A program made the position numbers and the translations under genes. From contig CAMTUU010000001.1 of the NCBI GenBank assembly GCA_947085045.1, positions 303,817 to 367,816 of the forward strand: 64,000 nt of DNA, written 5' to 3'. The DNA is from Pseudolysinimonas_A sp947085045. GTDB lineage: Bacteria; Actinomycetota; Actinomycetes; Actinomycetales; Microbacteriaceae. Under the pieces are notes generated by a model, which ran no database searches, was not told the origin of the DNA, and was given only the letters and a program-made list of their open reading frames with translations. Of the stretch, positions 8,622-17,557 are shown in pieces. How positions within the stretch are numbered: the stretch's first letter is position 1; every line of letters starts with the position of its first letter.

Positions 8622-9698
8622 TCAGCCCGGGATGCCGATGCGGCGCTCACCCGACCGCAACTGCTGGATGACGACCGCGACGACCAGCAGCGCGCCCTGG
8701 GCGACGTTCTGCCAGAACGTGTTCACGCCGAGCAGCGTCATCCCGTTGCTCAGCACGCCCAGCAGGACGACCGCGAGGATCGTTCCCGAGATGGTGCCCT
8801 TGCCGCCCTTGAGCGCGGCGCCGCCCAGGGCCGCCGCGGTGATCGCCTGCAGCTCCAGACCTTCCGACCCCGAGATCGGCTGCCCGGATCCGGTGCGCGC
8901 GGTGATCAGCACGCCCGCGATGGCGGCGACTGCGCCGGTGACCATGTAGACGCCGATGATGTAGCGGTTGATGTCGATGCCGGCCAGACGCGCGGCGATG
9001 TTGTTGCCGCCGACCGCGTAGATGTTGCGACCCACCGACGTGTACCGCAGCACGAGGTGGGTGAGCACCGCGAGCACGATCAGCACCCAGATCAGCGTCG
9101 GGATGCCGATCAACGTGCCGCGGGCGAGGAAGGTGAAGAACGCGTCGGCGCCGGTGTAGCCCTGCGCACGGCCGTCGGAGACGAGCTGTGCGACCCCCTT
9201 GAAGGCCGCGAGGGTCGCGAGGGTGGCGATCACCGGGTTCACCCGGCCGAACACGATGATCGCTCCGTTGATCAGACCGCAGAGCAGACCCAGGGCGATC
9301 GCGCCCGCGACGCCGGCCAGTGGTGAGGCGGTCGCCGTGAAGATCATCGCCGACGTCACCGAGGCGAGACCGGCCACGGAGCCGACCGAGATGTCGAGCG
9401 CGCCCAGGATGATCACGACGGTCTGGACGACCGCGAGGAGTCCGACGATCGCGATCGCCGTGCCGATCACCTTGAGGTTCGGCACCGTGAAGAAGAGCGG
9501 GTTCTGCACGCCGATCACGATCACGACGAGCGCGATCGCGATGATCAGCGAGATGTTCTGCACGCCGATCGCACCCAGGATGCGGCGCGCGCGCCCGACG
9601 GGCGGCTCGACCGAGTCCACCGACGAGGTGCTCGCCGTGATCGGGGAGTTGTGGGAGGTCGACACGGGTCGAGGGTCCTTTCCAGAGGCGGGGGTCAT
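8622..9698 (-). CDS. Sugar ABC importer permease (RbsC/AraH family)
   Basis: 358 residues from ATG 9698, overlapping the ATPase stop by four bases. About eight to ten hydrophobic helices follow a polar N-terminal tail of about 45 residues. The family segments LGALDISVGSVAGLASV and AARLAGIDINRYIIGVYMVTGAVAAIAGVL are clear. It forms the homodimeric membrane channel for the CUT2-type importer with the upstream ATPase and binding protein. Confidence 0.93.
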   Translation of the reverse strand: MTPASGKDPRPVSTSHNSPITASTSSVDSVEPPVGRARRILGAIGVQNISLIIAIALVVIVIGVQNPLFFTVPNLKVIGTAIAIVGLLAVVQTVVIILGALDISVGSVAGLASVTSAMIFTATASPLAGVAGAIALGLLCGLINGAIIVFGRVNPVIATLATLAAFKGVAQLVSDGRAQGYTGADAFFTFLARGTLIGIPTLIWVLIVLAVLTHLVLRYTSVGRNIYAVGGNNIAARLAGIDINRYIIGVYMVTGAVAAIAGVLITARTGSGQPISGSEGLELQAITAAALGGAALKGGKGTISGTILAVVLLGVLSNGMTLLGVNTFWQNVAQGALLVVAVVIQQLRSGERRIGIPG

Positions 9699-11194
9699 GC
9701 GGAGACGTCCTCGTCCATCGCGAGGGCGAGGAGCGACTCCTCGTCGGCGTCGTCACGGGCCACCTCGCCGACGATGCGGCCGTGCGCCATGACGTAGATG
9801 CGGTCGGCGAGGCCGAGCACTTCGGGCAGCTCGCTGGAGACCACGAGCACGGCGACGCCCTGGTGGGCGAGTCGGTCGATGACGCCGTAGATCTCGGATT
9901 TCGCGCCGACGTCGATGCCGCGGGTGGGCTCGTCGAGCAGCAGCACCTTCGGCTGCGTGGCCAGCCAGCGGGCGAGCACCGCCTTCTGCTGGTTGCCGCC
10001 GGAGAGCTTCCCGACGGCCTGCTCGCGCGACGGGGTGCGGATGCGCAGCCGCTGGATGAAGTCGTCGGCGAGATCGCGTTCGGCGCGCGCCCGCACGACG
10101 ATCCCGACCGACAGCCGGCGCAGCACGGCGAGGGCGATGTTGTCGCGCACCGAGCGGTCGAGCAGCAGGGCCTCGGCCTTGCGCTCCTCGGGGGCGAGGC
10201 CGATCCCGGCGCGCACGCTGTCGCGCGGGCTGCGGATGCGGAGGGTGACGCCGCCCACGGCGATCGCGCCCGAGACGACGGGCAGGTCGCCGGCGATGGT
10301 GCGCATGAGCTCGCTGCGGCCCGCGCCGACCAGCCCGGCGATGCCGACGACCTCACCGGCGCGCGCCGTGAGCGACACCCCCGACAGGTGGGGGTTGGTG
10401 ACGTCGCGCAGCTCGAGCACCACGTCGCCGGGTGGCGCGGGATCGCGGCGGAAGAACTTGCTGAGGTCGCGGCCCACCATCATCCGCACGAGGTCGTCGT
10501 GATCGGTCTCGGCGACCGCCTTGGTGCCGACGAGCGCGCCATCGCGCAGCACGGTGATGCGGTCGGCCAGCTGGAAGATCTCGCCCATCCGGTGCGAGAC
10601 GTACGCGATCGCCACGCCCTCCGCCTGGAGCCGGCGGATGAGTTCGAACAGCACGCGCACCTCGTCGTCACCCAGCGACGAGGTCGGTTCGTCGAAGCAG
10701 ATGATGCGCGGCCCCGAGATGACGGCGCGCATGATCTCGACGATCTGGCGCTGGGCGGGCGAGAGGTCCTCCCCCAGCGCCTCGGGCCTGATCATCGTGC
10801 CGAACCCCCAGCGTGCGAGTTCTTCGCGGGCCCGGCGGATGAGCGCACCGCGGTCGAAGACGACGCCGCCGAGCTGGCCGACGAAGATGTTCTCGGCAAC
10901 CGACACGGCACCGATGATCTCCGGCTCCTGCGCGATCACCCGCAATCCGGCGGCGCGGGAGTGCGCCGGGTCGGAGAAGGTCACCACCTCGCCGCCGATC
11001 CGCAGCTCGCCCTCGTCGGGCCGGTAGTCGCCGTTGAGGATCTTGAGCAGGGTCGACTTGCCGGCGCCGTTCTCACCCATCAGAGCGGTGACCTCGCCGG
11101 CCCGCAGCTCGAAGTCGACTCCGCGCAGAGCCCGGACGATGCCGAACGACTTGGTGATCCCGCTCGCGCTCAGCGCGGGGATGGTGTCGGTCAC
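9695..11194 (-). CDS. Sugar ABC importer fused double ATPase (RbsA/AraG family)
   Basis: 499 residues with two nucleotide-binding domains, as in all CUT2 ATPases. The first has Walker A GENGAGKST, signature LSPAQRQIVEI and Walker B IICFDEPTSSLG; the second has the degenerate Walker A GLVGAGRSE, signature LSGGNQQKAVLARWL and LLLDEPTRGIDVG. The second-domain degeneracy is normal for this family. It is separated from the binding-protein gene by a 76-bp gap with a strong hairpin. Confidence 0.94.
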   Translation of the reverse strand: MTDTIPALSASGITKSFGIVRALRGVDFELRAGEVTALMGENGAGKSTLLKILNGDYRPDEGELRIGGEVVTFSDPAHSRAAGLRVIAQEPEIIGAVSVAENIFVGQLGGVVFDRGALIRRAREELARWGFGTMIRPEALGEDLSPAQRQIVEIMRAVISGPRIICFDEPTSSLGDDEVRVLFELIRRLQAEGVAIAYVSHRMGEIFQLADRITVLRDGALVGTKAVAETDHDDLVRMMVGRDLSKFFRRDPAPPGDVVLELRDVTNPHLSGVSLTARAGEVVGIAGLVGAGRSELMRTIAGDLPVVSGAIAVGGVTLRIRSPRDSVRAGIGLAPEERKAEALLLDRSVRDNIALAVLRRLSVGIVVRARAERDLADDFIQRLRIRTPSREQAVGKLSGGNQQKAVLARWLATQPKVLLLDEPTRGIDVGAKSEIYGVIDRLAHQGVAVLVVSSELPEVLGLADRIYVMAHGRIVGEVARDDADEESLLALAMDEDVSA

Positions 11195-11228
11195 GGTGAC
11201 TTCCTCGGGGTGGGGGACGGGGGAACGA

Positions 11229-11263
11229 CGGAGGCGGGGAGCCTGCTGGGCTCCCCGCCTCCG
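11229..11263. repeat. 15-bp perfect stem-loop after the AraF-like gene
   Basis: Arms 11229-11243 and 11249-11263 are exact reverse complements around the 5-nt loop TGCTG. It starts 8 nt after the binding-protein stop (minus strand) and precedes the ATPase gene. No T-run follows, so it may protect the upstream mRNA or attenuate downstream expression. Confidence 0.88.
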
Positions 11264-11270
11264 GGGATCA

Positions 11271-12305
11271 TCAGGTGCAGACCACTCCCGCGGCTTCCCA
11301 GTTGCTCGCGTCGACGATCTCGGTGTTCGCGATCGACTTCGGCGGCAGCGGCGTGCCGGTGCGGAGCAGGTCGATCATCGACGTCGCCGCGGCGCGTCCG
11401 ACCTCGACACCCGAGATGAACAGCGCGGCTTTGTTGCCCGTCTCCTGACCGGCGTTCCAGTCCTTGCAGGTGAGGTAGGCACCGAGCCCGACTCCGATGA
11501 TGTCGGCGGGGGCGACGCCCGAGTTCTGCAGCGCCGTCACGACGCCCGTCTCGCTCTCGTCGTTGCAACCCCAGACCACCCAGTTCTTCACACCGGCGTT
11601 GGCGGTGATCACGGCACCGGCCTTGTCCTGGGCATCGGTCGCCGAGTTGTCGGTGCCGACCTCGATGATCTCGGGCGCGTCGCCGACGGCGTCGGTGAAC
11701 GCGGCGGCGGCTCCCTCGACCCGCTGCTGGCAGACCGAGAGGTCCAGCTTCGAGGCCGAGAGGATGCGGGTGTCGGCCGCGGTCCAGCCGGCCTCGGTGT
11801 AGAGGCGGGCGGCTTCGGCGCCGACCTTCTCGCCCATCGACGTGCCGTCGAAGCCGGCGAACGGAGCTTCTTTGCCGTCGGCGTCGACGATGGTGTCGTC
11901 GGCGGCCATGATCGGGATGCCAGCGTCCTCGGCGAGCTGGATGACCTGCGGGCCGATCTGCTGGTCGGGGACGACGATGATGATGCCGTCGACGCCCTGG
12001 GCGATCGCGGCCTCGACTTCGGAGATCGCCTTGTTGGCGTCGGTGCCGAGATCGACGACGTTGATGGTGACGTCGCCATCCTCCTTGGCGGCCTCCTTGG
12101 CGCCGTTCGCCTCGTCGATGAAGTACTGCTGGTCGCCCTGCTTCTGCAGGAATGCGATCGTGATCGGGCCGTCGGTCGGACCGGTCGCGCCTCCGCCGGT
12201 GCCCGTCTCGGCTCCGGAGGTACAGGCGGCGAGGGTGATCACGGCGGCCGCCGCGATCGCCACGGTCGCGACGCGGCGCCAGGTGCTGTGGGGGGTCAGG
12301 TGCAT
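11271..12305 (-). CDS. Sugar ABC importer binding lipoprotein (AraF-like)
   Basis: 344 residues from ATG 12305, chosen for the strong RBS AAAGGAGA. The signal peptide ends with ITLAAC, a lipobox. The mature part is a Peripla_BP_4 sugar receptor. Segments such as RLYTEAGW, VKNWVVWGCNDESETG and ADIIGVGLGAYL resemble the E. coli L-arabinose-binding protein AraF more than RbsB, so a pentose such as L-arabinose is a reasonable guess. A possible -10 hexamer TAACGT lies at 12350-12355 on this strand, giving a leader of about 40 nt. The AraC-type gene diverges from it. Confidence 0.92.
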   Translation of the reverse strand: MHLTPHSTWRRVATVAIAAAAVITLAACTSGAETGTGGGATGPTDGPITIAFLQKQGDQQYFIDEANGAKEAAKEDGDVTINVVDLGTDANKAISEVEAAIAQGVDGIIIVVPDQQIGPQVIQLAEDAGIPIMAADDTIVDADGKEAPFAGFDGTSMGEKVGAEAARLYTEAGWTAADTRILSASKLDLSVCQQRVEGAAAAFTDAVGDAPEIIEVGTDNSATDAQDKAGAVITANAGVKNWVVWGCNDESETGVVTALQNSGVAPADIIGVGLGAYLTCKDWNAGQETGNKAALFISGVEVGRAAATSMIDLLRTGTPLPPKSIANTEIVDASNWEAAGVVCT

Positions 12306-12422
12306 GGCTAATCTCCTTTGATCGCGCGGCGATGACAGCCGACGCGGCAACGTTAGATCGCGTCCGGGAACCGCCGGAAGCCCGTTCCTTCGGGATACCT
12401 GGACAAAACGATTACGGGCGAT

Positions 12423-12428
12423 GATAGT
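12423..12428 (+). promoter_or_regulatory. -10-like hexamer GATAGT before the AraC-type gene
   Basis: GATAGT ends 6 nt before ATG 12435 and no Shine-Dalgarno is present, consistent with a leaderless transcript. It lies in the 129-bp divergent region shared with the AraF-like operon. Confidence 0.4.
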
Positions 12429-12434
12429 TGGCGG

Positions 12435-13301
12435 ATGGTGATCGCCGACGGCTTCCCCGGCCAGCGTCTGACGGTGGTCCCCCGTCCGCTGATCCGCGAA
12501 GCGCTGCAACGAGCCGGCACTTCCCACCTCGTCGTGACCGACTGCGGCTACTACCCGGACGCCCGCGCACATGGCATGACGCGCCTGAACGGAATCGGCC
12601 AGGCGGTGCTCATCGTCTGCGTGCGCGGCGCGGGCTGGTGCGAGATCGGAGGGGTGCGGCACACCGTGCGCGCCGGTCAGGTGCTCGTCGTCCCGCCCGG
12701 CGAACCGCACTCCTACCAGGCCGACCAGGACGATCCGTGGACCGTGTGGTGGCTGCACGTGGCCGGCCCCGACCTTCCCGAGCTGTTGCGGACGAGCCGG
12801 CTGACCGCGCGCGCGCCGGTGCGCGAGGTGCCCGACCTCTACCGGGTCGTCGGCTTGGTCGAGGAGGTCGTCCGCGTGCTCGAACGCGACTCGGCCGCCA
12901 CCAGTCTCCTCGTCGCCTCCGGCGCGGCCTGGCACCTGCTCGCCATCCTCTCCGCGCTCTCCGACGACCCGGGAGTGGACTCCTCGCCGATCGACCGGGC
13001 GCGCGATTACCTCCGCGAGCATCTCGCCGACCATCTGTCGATCAACGATCTCGCCGCGATGGCGCATCTGAGCGCCTCGCATTTCGCCTCGCTGTTCCGC
13101 GCGCGGGTGGGCGTGCCGCCGCTGCGCTACCTGACGGATCTGCGGATGGCGCGCGCGCGCGAGTTGCTCGACACGACCGACCGCACCATCGCTTCGATCG
13201 CCGAAGAGGTCGGCTACCGGGACCCGTTCTACTTCTCCCGGCAGTTCTCCGCCATCCACGGCGTCACGCCACGCGCCTATCGAGCGCAGCACAAGGGCTG
13301 A
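12435..13301 (+). CDS. AraC-family transcriptional regulator
   Basis: 288 residues. The N-terminal half is a cupin-like AraC ligand-binding domain (HTVRAGQVLVVPPGEPHSYQ), the C-terminal half two helix-turn-helix motifs (LSINDLAAMAHLSASHFASLFR and TIASIAEEVGYRDPFYFSRQF) followed by GVTPRAYR. The architecture matches AraC/MsmR-type sugar sensors. It diverges from the AraF-like importer operon and is followed by the DUF5107-TPR gene, so it most likely controls one or both in response to the imported sugar. Confidence 0.93.
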   Translation: MVIADGFPGQRLTVVPRPLIREALQRAGTSHLVVTDCGYYPDARAHGMTRLNGIGQAVLIVCVRGAGWCEIGGVRHTVRAGQVLVVPPGEPHSYQADQDDPWTVWWLHVAGPDLPELLRTSRLTARAPVREVPDLYRVVGLVEEVVRVLERDSAATSLLVASGAAWHLLAILSALSDDPGVDSSPIDRARDYLREHLADHLSINDLAAMAHLSASHFASLFRARVGVPPLRYLTDLRMARARELLDTTDRTIASIAEEVGYRDPFYFSRQFSAIHGVTPRAYRAQHKG

Positions 13302-13428
13302 CCTGTCAGCGGATCGTCGCGGATACGCGACAGGCTGCCTTCAAGAACAAGCATCCTCTGCTCGTGCGGTCGCTGGATCGTCCAGGTACCGCGGAGGATC
13401 GGACATTCAGGGCCGCGGTCTCCTCCTC

Positions 13429-13434
13429 TAGCGT
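13429..13434 (+). promoter_or_regulatory. -10-like hexamer TAGCGT before the DUF5107 gene
   Basis: TAGCGT ends 7 nt before the ATG at 13442 and no Shine-Dalgarno is seen, suggesting a leaderless transcript separate from the AraC-type gene. Confidence 0.5.
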
Positions 13435-13441
13435 CGGTGTC

Positions 13442-16400
13442 ATGCTCAACGCCGAGAGCCCGCGTCTCGTCCTCCCGCCCGTACCCGACGACCAACGCGA
13501 CGCCGCGGTGGCGATCTGGTCGCAACCGCTCGTGATCGAGACGTACGAGCCCGAGGAGCCCGACCGGTTCCCCGCCTACCTGGATGCGCGGGTGTACCAG
13601 GGCTCGAGCGGACGCGTCTTCCCGCTTCCGTTCATCGAGCGCATCGCGTCGACGCGCAGCGCGCGCACCTGGCACGCCGTGCACCTCGAGAACGAATGGG
13701 TGCGGATCGTCGTGCTGCCCGAGTTGGGCGGGCGCATCCACATCGGCTACGACAAGGTCGCCGGCTACGACTTCTTCTACCGCAACAATGTGATCAAGCC
13801 CGCGCTCGTCGGATTGACCGGGCCCTGGATCTCGGGGGGCGTCGAGTTCAACTGGCCGCAGCACCATCGACCCGCGACCTACCTGCCGACCGACGTCGAG
13901 ATCGAGGTCGACGACGACGGCTCCGCCACCGTGTGGTGTGCCGACCACGACCCCTTCGCACGCATGAAGGGGATGCACGGCATCCGGCTGCGACCCGACT
14001 CCTCGCGCGTCGAAGCCCACGTGCGCCTGCAGAACCGCAGCGAGACGACGCAGACCTTCCTCTGGTGGGCGAACGTCGCCGCCCGGGTCGGCGACGACTA
14101 CCAGTCGTTCTTCCCCGGAGACGTCGGCTACGTCGCCGACCACGCCCGCCGCGCGATCTCGGCCTTCCCGCAGGCCGACCGCCACTACTACGGCATCGAC
14201 TACCCCGCCCGTCGCGACGCGGAGCACCCCGACGGCGACCGCCTCGACTGGTACCGCAACATCCCGGTGCCGACCTCGTACATGATCACCGCGACCGGTG
14301 AGGAGTTCTTCGGCGGCTACGACCACGGCCACGACGCCGGGTTCGTGCACTGGGCGCCCCGCGAGGTGTCGCCCGGCAAGAAGCAGTGGACCTGGGGGAA
14401 CGCGCCGTTCGGCTGGGCGTGGGACGCGAACCTCACGGATGGCGACGGGCCCTACGTCGAACTGATGGCGGGGGTCTTCACCGATAATCAGCCCGACTTC
14501 GCCTGGCTCGCACCGGGCGAGACGAAGACCTTCCGTCAAGTTTGGTACCCCGTGCGGGGAACGGGTCTGGTGACCGCCGCGGGCGAGGACGCCGCGGCGC
14601 GCGTCGCGTCCGACGACACGGGTGCCGACATCGTGATCGCCGCCTCCGTGGTGCTCCCCGGCGCCCGGCTCGTCGTCCGAGGTGCCGACGGCGCGACGGT
14701 GCTCGACCGCCTGCTCGACCTCGACCCGGGCGCGACCGTCGCGGTGCGGGTCGAGGTGCCTCAGGTCGACGTCGAGCTACGCCACGGCGACCGCGTGGTT
14801 CTCGTCGCGTCGAGTCGGCCGCACGACGCAGCGCCGGAGCCGGTGACCGCCGAAGCCCCGCCGGAACCCGCCGACGTCGCCTCCGTCGACGAGCTGCACG
14901 CGATCGCGACGTACCTCCAGCAGTATCGGCACGCGACGCGCAGCCCCGAACCCTACTGGGCGGAGGTGCTGCGCCGCGACCCCGACGAGAGCCGGGCGCG
15001 CACGGCGCTCGGGGCGATCGCCTACGGCCGCGCCGACTACACCCTCGCGGCCGAGCATCTGCGTGCCGCGGTGCACCGGGTGAGGCGTTGGGCGCCGACG
15101 CCCCGTGACGCCGAGCCGCTGTACCTGCTCGGTCTCGTCGAGATCCGGCGGGGAGACCTCGGCGCCGCGGCCGAGCTGCTCGCGCGCGCCTCGTGGGACG
15201 AGGCATGGCGCGACGCGTCGCTCTTCGCCCTCGCACGGCTGCGTGCAGCACAGGGCGACCGCAACGGAGCGATCAGGGCGCTGACCGAGTTGCTGCCGTT
15301 GCGTCCCGACCACTTGCAGTCGCGCGACCTCCTCGCCGCATTGCTCATCGCCGCGGGCGACCGGCCGGCGGCGAGCGCGATCCTCGCCGACGTGCTGGCC
15401 CGCGATCCGCTCGATCAGTGGGCGCGCCACCTCGCCGGCCGTCCGCTGTCGAGCGACCCCACGGTTCTGCTCGACGTCGCGCTCGAATACGCGGATGCCG
15501 GTCTGCTCGCCGAGTCGCTCGGCGTGCTCGACGAGGCCGATCGCGCCCGGGCCGCATCCGGCCAGGTGGATGTCGAGCGCGTGGTCGCCGCACATCGCGC
15601 CGAGATCCTCGACCGCCTCGGGCGCCGCGACCAGGCCGCGGGGGAACGCCGCCGGGCGCGCAGCCTGCCGGTGCGGCATGCGCAGGCTCTGCGCCTCTCC
15701 GACATCCGCGCGCTCGAGACGTCGCTCGCCGCCGACCCGACCGATTCCGGCACCGCCCTGCTGCTGGGCAACTGGTATTACGACCGGCGGCGGGGAGCGG
15801 ATGCCGTCGCGGCGTGGACCGTGGCCGCCGACGCCGACGACGTCGAGACCGCCGTCGTCGCGCGACGCAACCTGGGGCTCGCCGCGTACAACCTCGAGCG
15901 GGATGCCGGGGGCGCCCGGCAGTGGTACGAGTCCGCGCGCGCGCGCGACCCGCGCGACGCGAAACTGCTCTACGAGTTCGACCAGTTGCGAGCCCGCCTG
16001 GGCGACGACCCGGCGGCGCGTCTGCGGGAGCTGCGCGCCGAGCGCGCCCTGGTCGACACGCGGGACGATCTGACGGTGGTCTTCGTCGAACTGCTCGTCG
16101 AGACCGGCGGGATCGACGAGGCGTTGGACGTGCTCTCCGCACGGCGCTTCCAGCCCTGGGAAGGCGGGGAGGGCCGGGTTCTCGCCGCCTGGGATTCCGC
16201 CAACCTCGCGGCAGCCCGTCGCGCTCTCGCCGCGGCTGACGGCGTGGGCGCCGAGGCCGCCGTGCGCCGCAGCCTCGTGCTGCCGGCGAGCCTCGGCGAG
16301 GCTCGCCACGACCTGGCGAACGCGGCCGAGATCTGGCTCGTGCTCGGCGACGCCCGAGCGGCACAGGGCGATCAGGCGGGAGCACGGGCGGCCTGGGGGC

Positions 16401-16702
16401 ACGCCGCCGCGAACGCCGCCCGCGACTTCGTCAAGATGAGCGTCACCCCGTACAGCGCCCGCACCTGGTGGTCGATCGTCGCCCTCCGTCGACTCGGCCG
16501 AGGCGACGAGGCCGACGCGCTGGAGCGGGGGCTGCGCGACTGGGTGGCCGATTACGCGACCCGCGAGCCCGTGGTCGACTACTTCGCGACGTCCCTGCCG
16601 ACGATGCTGCTCTTCGCTCCGGATCTCACCGCCGAACGCGACGCGGAGGTCGCCGTCAACCGGCGACAGCTCGGCGAGCTCGACCGGGTCGCCGCTGGCT
16701 GA
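13442..16702 (+). CDS. DUF5107 domain protein with C-terminal TPR repeats
   Basis: 1086 residues from ATG 13442; the frame is open far upstream but that part reads antisense-like. Residues about 30-370 are the DUF5107 region, with conserved-looking GGRIHIGYDKVAGYDFFYR, GGVEFNWPQHHRP and TFLWWANVAA; the pattern resembles the galactose mutarotase/glycosidase-associated beta-sandwich. From about residue 480 the protein is helical with repeated A, L, Y and W spacing typical of tetratricopeptide repeats. There is no signal peptide, so it is probably cytosolic. Its function is not established; the setting beside sugar import, an aldose epimerase and an AraC regulator suggests a role on the imported carbohydrate, perhaps as an enzyme acting on glycosides. 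Confidence 0.85.
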   Translation: MLNAESPRLVLPPVPDDQRDAAVAIWSQPLVIETYEPEEPDRFPAYLDARVYQGSSGRVFPLPFIERIASTRSARTWHAVHLENEWVRIVVLPELGGRIHIGYDKVAGYDFFYRNNVIKPALVGLTGPWISGGVEFNWPQHHRPATYLPTDVEIEVDDDGSATVWCADHDPFARMKGMHGIRLRPDSSRVEAHVRLQNRSETTQTFLWWANVAARVGDDYQSFFPGDVGYVADHARRAISAFPQADRHYYGIDYPARRDAEHPDGDRLDWYRNIPVPTSYMITATGEEFFGGYDHGHDAGFVHWAPREVSPGKKQWTWGNAPFGWAWDANLTDGDGPYVELMAGVFTDNQPDFAWLAPGETKTFRQVWYPVRGTGLVTAAGEDAAARVASDDTGADIVIAASVVLPGARLVVRGADGATVLDRLLDLDPGATVAVRVEVPQVDVELRHGDRVVLVASSRPHDAAPEPVTAEAPPEPADVASVDELHAIATYLQQYRHATRSPEPYWAEVLRRDPDESRARTALGAIAYGRADYTLAAEHLRAAVHRVRRWAPTPRDAEPLYLLGLVEIRRGDLGAAAELLARASWDEAWRDASLFALARLRAAQGDRNGAIRALTELLPLRPDHLQSRDLLAALLIAAGDRPAASAILADVLARDPLDQWARHLAGRPLSSDPTVLLDVALEYADAGLLAESLGVLDEADRARAASGQVDVERVVAAHRAEILDRLGRRDQAAGERRRARSLPVRHAQALRLSDIRALETSLAADPTDSGTALLLGNWYYDRRRGADAVAAWTVAADADDVETAVVARRNLGLAAYNLERDAGGARQWYESARARDPRDAKLLYEFDQLRARLGDDPAARLRELRAERALVDTRDDLTVVFVELLVETGGIDEALDVLSARRFQPWEGGEGRVLAAWDSANLAAARRALAAADGVGAEAAVRRSLVLPASLGEARHDLANAAEIWLVLGDARAAQGDQAGARAAWGHAAANAARDFVKMSVTPYSARTWWSIVALRRLGRGDEADALERGLRDWVADYATREPVVDYFATSLPTMLLFAPDLTAERDAEVAVNRRQLGELDRVAAG

Positions 16703-16921
16703 TCGACGCGGATACCGTGGAACCTCCGCCTCGCGGCCCGGTTCTCGTCCTCCAAGTGCTCCTCACGGCGTCGGCGAGAGCCATCGAAGCGGCGCGGAAG
16801 CGGTTCGACGAGGTTCCGCTCATCGACGCGATGAGGCGCGAGATCGCGTCCGGAAGGTGCGCCGCGCCTTCGGAGGGGTGCCGACTCGTCGCGGCTCGGC
16901 CCCTCCCCGGGCGCAAAGAAA

Positions 16922-16951
16922 CCCCCGGTCACTGGCGAGAGATTCCGGGGG
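16922..16951 (-). terminator. Terminator after tRNA-Lys
   Basis: CCCCCGG (16922-16928) pairs with CCGGGGG (16945-16951). On the minus strand the stem is followed by TTTCTTT, the form of a rho-independent terminator, and lies just after the tRNA 3' end. Bases 16703-16921 between the DUF5107 gene and this hairpin show no coding or structural signal. Confidence 0.75.
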
Positions 16952-16959
16952 CTTCTCCG

Positions 16960-17032
<73 letters not shown>

Positions 17033-17063
17033 GCAGCCCGACAAGCGGACCGAGGGACAACGA

Positions 17064-17069
17064 TAGCAT
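17064..17069 (+). promoter_or_regulatory. -10-like hexamer TAGCAT before the peroxiredoxin
   Basis: TAGCAT ends 8 nt before ATG 17078; no Shine-Dalgarno is present, so the transcript may be leaderless. Confidence 0.4.
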
Positions 17070-17077
17070 GACGCACG

Positions 17078-17557
17078 ATGCCTGATTCCGTTCGCCTCGA
17101 AGAAGGCGCGCTCGCTCCTGACTTCACGCTGACCGACCAGAACGGGATGCCGTTCACGCTCTCGAGCACCCGCGGCCAGAAGACCATCGTCTACTTCTAC
17201 GGCGAGGCCGGCACCCCGGCGTGCACGAGCCAGGCGTGCGACTTCCGCGACAACGTGGCGGTCTTCGAAGATGCCGGGTACCGGGTCGTCGGCATCTCGC
17301 GCGACGAGCCGGGCGCGAACGCCGCCTTTGCGCAGCACGAGAGGCTGCCGCAGGTCATCCTCAGCGATCCGACCCGCGAGGTGCACGGCCGGTATGGCAC
17401 GTTTGGCGAGAAGCAGCTCTACGGCAGGACCGTCACCGGGGTGATCCGGGCGACGTTCGTCCTCGACGAGGAGGGCCGCATCATCATGCCGCTCTACAAC
17501 ATCAAGGCGAGCGGGCACGTCGCCATGCTGCTCAGGAAGCTGCGTCTCGCTCGCTGA
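17078..17557 (+). CDS. Peroxiredoxin, BCP/thioredoxin-dependent thiol peroxidase type
   Basis: 159 residues, the family length. The active site TPACTSQACDFRD gives peroxidatic Cys49 and resolving Cys54, the C-x4-C spacing of atypical two-Cys BCP enzymes that reduce peroxides using thioredoxin. FVLDEEGRI and the N-terminal APDFTLTDQNG support the thioredoxin-like fold. It is cytosolic. Its last 26 bp overlap the 3' end of the convergent membrane-protein gene. Confidence 0.92.
   Translation: MPDSVRLEEGALAPDFTLTDQNGMPFTLSSTRGQKTIVYFYGEAGTPACTSQACDFRDNVAVFEDAGYRVVGISRDEPGANAAFAQHERLPQVILSDPTREVHGRYGTFGEKQLYGRTVTGVIRATFVLDEEGRIIMPLYNIKASGHVAMLLRKLRLAR

Noticed and set aside
12428..13441. Open frame continuing about 1 kb upstream of the DUF5107 start, and similar very long open frames elsewhere
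   Set aside because: These are Arg/Pro/Ala-rich shadows of genes in other frames, as expected at this GC content; the real protein patterns start later with plausible start sites.
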